From CAYSHJ01 sp964589725 (lineage in GTDB: Bacteria; Planctomycetota; Planctomycetia; Planctomycetales; Planctomycetaceae): DNA of 18,393 nt. The first letter of the stretch is position 1; every line of letters starts with the position of its first letter. The stretch spans positions 1-18,393 of the forward strand of contig CAZPUJ010000502.1 in the NCBI GenBank assembly GCA_964589725.1, written 5' to 3'. The notes below the pieces were generated by a model. It was not told where the DNA came from and did no database searches. It saw only the letters and a list, made by a program, of their open reading frames with translations. The translations under genes and the position numbers were made by a program. Of the stretch, positions 14,451 through 18,393 are shown in pieces.

Positions 14451-16289
14451 TTACGGCCCATCTTTGAGTGACCCGGCAGGAGTCGCACCGTGACGAGCCA
14501 ACTCGCCGCGCAGCTCTTTGCCCAGAATGCTGTGACGCTTGCCGTAGCAGAAATAGATCACCAATCCGAGTCCCAACCACGCAAACAGACGCCACCAGTT
14601 CGCGGCCGGCAGCGAGAACATCAGCATCAAGCAAGCGCCGATTCCCAAGATCGGCACGATCGGCACCAACGGGCAGCGGAACGGTCGATGGGCGTCCGGG
14701 TTCGTCTTACGCATGATGAGTACTGCCCCGCACACGACGACAAACGCGAACAGCGTCCCGATGTTCGTCAGATGCAGTAGCGCGCTGATTGGTAATAAGC
14801 CGGAGAGAACAGACACAAAGACGCCGATCAGAATTGTGCTCCGCCAAGGGGTCTTGAATCTCGGATGCACGTCCGCAAAGAACCCCCGCGGCACCAGCCC
14901 GTCGCGAGCCATCGCCAAGAAGACGCGCGGGGCGCTCAGCATCATCACCAGCAGCACTGAGGTGATTCCTGCAACGCCAGCGGTTGCGACGATGATCTCG
15001 GCCCACGGCAATCCAGCGTGCTCGAACGCGCTGGAGACTCCGGCATTCGGGTCGATCTTGTCATACTTGACCATACCCGTCAGCACGGCGACGACCGCGA
15101 CGTACAAGACCGTGCAGATCAGCAACGACGCGATGATGCCGATGGGCACATCTTTCTGCGGGTTCTTGGCTTCTTCGGCGTGCGTCGAGACGCTGTCGAA
15201 TCCGATGTAGGCGAAGAAGATGATGGCCGCCCCGGCCAGCATCCCACGGGGCTCGCCCGCCGCGTTGACTTGACCATGAATCGGCGTCCCGAAGAAGCTC
15301 AGACCCGTCCAATCGTAGGGTGCGAACGGAGTCCAGTTTTCTGGTTTGATGTAGAACGCCCCCACCACGATGACGAACACGACAGCCGCAACTTTGATGA
15401 AGACCATTAAGGCGTTGAAGTTGGCACTTTCGGAAATCCCTTTCACGAGAAACGCGGTGACGAGAATCGTTACGAGGATCGCCGGCAGGTTGAACCAAGC
15501 TCGTTGATGGTTGGTCAGTTTCGCCTCGAAGTGGGTATCTCCGACCTTACCAGCAATGATGCGGTGCGGCTCGCTTTTCTTGTCCTCACCCGTCTTGTTG
15601 ACGTTGAAGACCCAATGAATTCCGTTCGCTGGTTGCTTCTCACCATTGGCCCACGCGACAGGCTTTTCCGTTCCGTCTTTCTGGTGCGTCTCGATGAATT
15701 TCTGAATCAAGGTCAGCGGCTTGGCAGCCTCTGCATCCTTTTCGATCTCTCCTTCAAGAATCGCTGGCGCGACTTCGGATCGGGCGTATTCGGCAGCAAC
15801 GTTGGGCACGATGTGCCCCTGGTCGTAGTTGCTGGGCGCTCCCGAAAAAATTAGCGGCAAGACGATGCCCATCTTTCCGAGAATTTTTTGCAAGTAACCC
15901 GACCAACCATTGGCGACGGCGGACGCTCCGACCGCATATTCCAGCACCAAGTCCCAGCCAATGATCCAAGCGAAGAGTTCGCCCATTGTCGTGTAGGCGT
16001 ACGTGTAGGCACTCCCCGCGACGGGAGCCATCGATGCGAATTCGGCGTAGCACAAGGCCGCAAAGATGCACGTCACACCGGCCACGACATACGACAACAT
16101 CAATGCCGGTCCCGCGGTATTTCTTGCCGCCTCTCCGGTCGCCACGAAGATGCCCGCGCCGATGACCGCTCCCACGCCGAGACTTGTCAGGGTCACCGGT
16201 CCCAGGACTCGTTTCAGGCGGTGGTCTCCCGCCATCTCGTCCAGCAAAACCTGAAGATTCTTCTTGGCAAAGAGCTGATTGTTCGACAT
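14451..16289 (-). CDS. APC-superfamily cationic amino-acid transporter-like permease (CAT family)
   Basis: This 612-residue polytopic protein resembles bacterial CAT/YfnA-type amino-acid transporters. Family features are LGVGAVIGAGIFVATG in helix 1 (37-52), AALCYAEFASMAPVAGSAYTY (77-97, split at MAP), FAYIGFDSVSTHAEEAKNPQKD, and ARDGLVPRGFF in a cytoplasmic loop. A soluble, charged stretch of about 110 residues (150-262), absent from typical members as I know them, separates two helices near WSGYLQKILG and WFNLPAILVT. It includes IEKDAEAAK and VFNVNKTGEDKK and may form an extracytoplasmic domain. The ATG at 16289 is preferred over one eight codons upstream because GGAG precedes it by 6 nt. 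The second permease starts 2 nt after its stop. The helicase gene ends 187 nt upstream on the same strand. Substrate unknown. Confidence 0.93.
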   Translation of the reverse strand: MSNNQLFAKKNLQVLLDEMAGDHRLKRVLGPVTLTSLGVGAVIGAGIFVATGEAARNTAGPALMLSYVVAGVTCIFAALCYAEFASMAPVAGSAYTYAYTTMGELFAWIIGWDLVLEYAVGASAVANGWSGYLQKILGKMGIVLPLIFSGAPSNYDQGHIVPNVAAEYARSEVAPAILEGEIEKDAEAAKPLTLIQKFIETHQKDGTEKPVAWANGEKQPANGIHWVFNVNKTGEDKKSEPHRIIAGKVGDTHFEAKLTNHQRAWFNLPAILVTILVTAFLVKGISESANFNALMVFIKVAAVVFVIVVGAFYIKPENWTPFAPYDWTGLSFFGTPIHGQVNAAGEPRGMLAGAAIIFFAYIGFDSVSTHAEEAKNPQKDVPIGIIASLLICTVLYVAVVAVLTGMVKYDKIDPNAGVSSAFEHAGLPWAEIIVATAGVAGITSVLLVMMLSAPRVFLAMARDGLVPRGFFADVHPRFKTPWRSTILIGVFVSVLSGLLPISALLHLTNIGTLFAFVVVCGAVLIMRKTNPDAHRPFRCPLVPIVPILGIGACLMLMFSLPAANWWRLFAWLGLGLVIYFCYGKRHSILGKELRGELARHGATPAGSLKDGP

Positions 16290-16476
16290 CGAGAACTCCA
16301 CTCGCGAAGGCAACAGACCAGCAATGTCGCCCGACGTCGTGCCGGGGAAGGGCAGAGTCTACAGACGGCCCGACGCTTTTGGCAGGAAGATCGGCGGCAG
16401 GCGACTCCCTCGACCGCGAATCCCAGGTTCTCATCTTTCTACCATCAATCTTCGTGCCCTCGTGTGGTTCTTGTCG

Positions 16477-18393
16477 TTACCGCAACTCGTTGATCAGCGC
16501 TGCAGCGGCATGGGCTTCTTCGAGCATTTGATCGGTGCTCTGTGAATCGACGGCTCGACAACTGACGGTGACTTGCGTGGCCAGATCGCGGAGATCGGAA
16601 CGCCAAATCTCAGCGTCCATGTCCGGTGGCGTAAGCTGGCCAAACTCTTCGAGCAGCAACACGAACCGCAGCAAGTGTCGAAACAGAACTCCCTCTTGCT
16701 TCACCGCCTGCCGCGCGGAGACCAGCTTGTGAAAATCGCCGCCGAAGCGAATCAGTTCGCCGACCGCCCAGCAGGGTTGCACAAAGACGTCATGCACGTC
16801 GGGAAACTCGGACTGAAACAACAGACGCAACTTTTCCGCGAACGTGAGCACTCGCGGTCGATCGTCTTCGTCCCACCAGTCCTCTTCGTCCTCTTCCGTC
16901 GTGGCACCGAGTTCCGCCGCCGTGGCCAAGCCGCGACTCAGCAATGTCGGATGCACGTATTCCAACGCCAGCGGTCCGAACGGCAGGATGTCCGGCCGAG
17001 GCACTCGCACATACTTCGCCGCCGATCGCGGAATTTCGAGCACGCTCTCGAACGCCTGAATTCGCTCTTCGAGACTCGCCCGGCCGAGTAGTTCGACCAA
17101 GAACATCCCGTAAATCGGATTCACACTGCGAAAGGCCATCAGCAGGTCAAGCCGTTCCGTCGGAATCGCTCGCTCCGGACGATAAACGTCTTCCACCGGA
17201 GTCAATTCAGCCGACGTGACGTGGCCTCTTTCAGCGGCTTGCGCGATCAGCAACCGAGCTCCCTTCGAAAGCTTTTTGTCTGGTCCCCTCTCCCCCTGGG
17301 AGAGGGTTAGGGTGAGGGACGCGATGTTTGTTTGACTTGGTTCACGTGACAGCCCCTCCGATTGTACGTTGATCGAAGCGTTGGGTGTCGCAGGACGATC
17401 AATCGTCTCGACACTCCCACTCCGACCCTCTCCCAAAGGGTGAGGATACATAGCGGCATCGTCATCGTCATTGAGGCCCACTCCAAATTCGTCGGCGGGC
17501 GGCAAGAGGGTCGGGTGTTCAATCTTCAATTTTCGCGGACGCTCGGTCTCTGAAGGCTCGTGCCGGACTTCGGCTAAATTTGGAATTTGAACACCCGACT
17601 CCGACCCTGGCGCGCGCTCCGCGCGCGGCGGCGGCTCGGGTTCCAAGGTCACAAATTCACCGGCCCACAGCGACAGCAAGCGTTGATCGAGTTCCTTCTG
17701 AGCCGCGGCAAAGTGCTTGCCGTCGAGCAAACGTTTGTTGACGAAATCTCGAAGCCGCACGACGTCGGGAGACACGCGCAGCAAGTATGCCAGCAATCGC
17801 CACGGCAACGGACCTTGACTGCTCAACTTGCCCGGCGGAGCGATTTGCAAACGAGCGAATTGTTCCGGAGTCCAATACTGCTCGGCGTTCCGCCGCGTCG
17901 GCATCTTGCGTTTGAGTTCCTTCTTGGCCCTGATGAGCAGCGGATCTTTTGTGTCTGCCGGGATCTGATCGAACCGCTCTTTCCAACGCAAGATTTTGAC
18001 ATCGTCCTCGTGAGCGAGCGAATAAACGAATCCTTGCTTGTCGAACTGCGGCCGGCCGGCGCGGCCGAAAATCTGATGAGCGGTGCTCGGTTCGATCAGC
18101 TTCTTTCGTCCTGGTGGCCCCTTCATCAGCGCCGTCAACACGACCGAGCGCGCGGGGAGATTCATCCCGGCCGAGAGCGTTTCGGTGCAGACCGTTACCG
18201 ACAGCAACTTCCGTTGAAACAGCTCTTCCACGACGCGCTTGTACTTCGGCAGCAGTCCCGCATGATGCACGCCGACGCCGCGCATCAAGATTTGTTTCAG
18301 CTTCGGTCCCGCGCCGGTCGACAAGTCGTACTTCTCGAGTGCAGCCGCCAGCAGTTTTTGCTGACCATCCGCCAGCAATGACTTCCCTTTGAG
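16477..18393 (-). CDS. Ski2/Hel308-like DExH-box helicase, C-terminal part (5' end beyond window)
   Basis: The frame is open to the window edge, so 638 C-terminal residues are seen and the N-terminal RecA-like domain (Walker A, DExH) is missing. The second RecA domain is clear: GVHHAGLLPKYKRVVEELF (40-58), motif V TETLSAGMNLPAR (70-82), and motif VI QIFGRAGRPQFD (107-118). This suits an ATP-dependent RNA or DNA unwinding enzyme of superfamily 2. A winged-helix-like region (about 150-250) follows, then a linker (about 251-371) made largely of repeat-derived sequence, then a helical C-terminal half with an acidic patch EEDEEDWWDEDD. The Ski2 family includes RNA-exosome helicases, Hel308 repair helicases and bacterial relatives, and I cannot choose among them. 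It is followed on the same strand by the two permeases after 187 nt. Confidence 0.9.
   Translation of the reverse strand, partial: LKGKSLLADGQQKLLAAALEKYDLSTGAGPKLKQILMRGVGVHHAGLLPKYKRVVEELFQRKLLSVTVCTETLSAGMNLPARSVVLTALMKGPPGRKKLIEPSTAHQIFGRAGRPQFDKQGFVYSLAHEDDVKILRWKERFDQIPADTKDPLLIRAKKELKRKMPTRRNAEQYWTPEQFARLQIAPPGKLSSQGPLPWRLLAYLLRVSPDVVRLRDFVNKRLLDGKHFAAAQKELDQRLLSLWAGEFVTLEPEPPPRAERAPGSESGVQIPNLAEVRHEPSETERPRKLKIEHPTLLPPADEFGVGLNDDDDAAMYPHPLGEGRSGSVETIDRPATPNASINVQSEGLSREPSQTNIASLTLTLSQGERGPDKKLSKGARLLIAQAAERGHVTSAELTPVEDVYRPERAIPTERLDLLMAFRSVNPIYGMFLVELLGRASLEERIQAFESVLEIPRSAAKYVRVPRPDILPFGPLALEYVHPTLLSRGLATAAELGATTEEDEEDWWDEDDRPRVLTFAEKLRLLFQSEFPDVHDVFVQPCWAVGELIRFGGDFHKLVSARQAVKQEGVLFRHLLRFVLLLEEFGQLTPPDMDAEIWRSDLRDLATQVTVSCRAVDSQSTDQMLEEAHAAAALINELR
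17286..17318. repeat. In-gene palindromic repeat (CCCTCTCCC type), copy 1
   Basis: A perfect 9-bp stem CCCTCTCCC (17286-17294) and GGGAGAGGG (17298-17306) with a 3-nt loop is followed by TTAGGGTGAGGG. This has the look of a dispersed REP-like element that I know from many bacterial genomes. It lies wholly within the helicase reading frame and is translated as SLTLTLSQGERG. Confidence 0.75.
17426..17445. repeat. In-gene palindromic repeat (CCCTCTCCC type), shortened copy 2
   Basis: CCCTCTCCC-AAA-GGGTGAGG keeps the left arm and right tail of copy 1 but lacks the middle GAGAGGGTTA-like part. It is translated in the helicase as PHPLGEGR. Its closeness (about 110 nt) to copy 1 suggests repeated insertion or partial deletion of the same element. 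Confidence 0.6.
17510..17599. repeat. In-gene inverted-repeat segment in helicase linker
   Basis: A perfect 13-bp inverted pair, GTCGGGTGTTCAA (17510-17522) and TTGAACACCCGAC (17587-17599), bounds a 90-bp segment. Near its left end, 17525-17542 repeats the end of the intergenic composite repeat at 7655-7673. Just to its right, GCGCGCG-CTC-CGCGCGC (17610-17626) is another perfect hairpin. All of it is kept in the helicase frame. Confidence 0.65.

Noticed and set aside
17286..17445. The CCCTCTCCC hairpins as evidence that the helicase is a pseudogene
   Set aside because: The frame stays open through all repeats and the C-terminal half continues with well-ordered sequence, so the gene looks intact within the window.

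Overview
This window looks like a chromosomal segment of a member of the Planctomycetota, from a fairly GC-rich genome. The evidence is a DUF1559-family protein (a family greatly expanded in that phylum), large GC-rich foldback repeats of a kind I associate with planctomycete genomes, secreted HEAT/TPR and PQQ-propeller proteins of planctomycete style, and loosely packed genes that often lack a clear Shine-Dalgarno. No rRNA, tRNA, CRISPR array, phage gene or transposase was seen.

Layout. Positions 37-3592 hold three minus-strand genes: a GAPDH, a small membrane-anchored protein of unknown function, and an exported HEAT-repeat protein. The last is divergent from an exported PQQ-like beta-propeller protein (3918-5219, plus). 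That gene converges on a 687-residue coiled-coil protein (5401-7464, minus), with a hairpin repeat between them. The coiled-coil gene is divergent from a 276-residue protein with a possible DNA-binding N-terminus (7790-8620). Plus-strand genes follow: a membrane-anchored HtrA-type protease, a single-domain STAS protein behind a good sigma70-like promoter, and a type I mannose-6-phosphate isomerase. The minus strand then carries a DUF1559 gene broken by one in-frame TGA, two adjoining foldback elements, two amino-acid permease genes separated by 2 nt, and the C-terminal part of a Ski2/Hel308-like DExH helicase that runs off the right edge.

The genes look mostly like independent housekeeping or cell-envelope functions: glycolysis, mannose metabolism, envelope protein quality control, amino-acid uptake and RNA/DNA unwinding. 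The two permeases are the clearest operon. I do not see a convincing new defence or biosynthetic system. The most interesting material is the interplay of small repeats with genes. Two inverted-repeat elements with TATACC/GGTATA ends abut at a shared TA, and one supplies the last seven codons and the stop of a permease. The helicase carries several repeat elements in frame in an inter-domain linker. A 30-bp hairpin segment of a permease gene reappears in a 51-bp convergent gap. The palindrome GACATGTC occurs three times, each time in an intergenic region.
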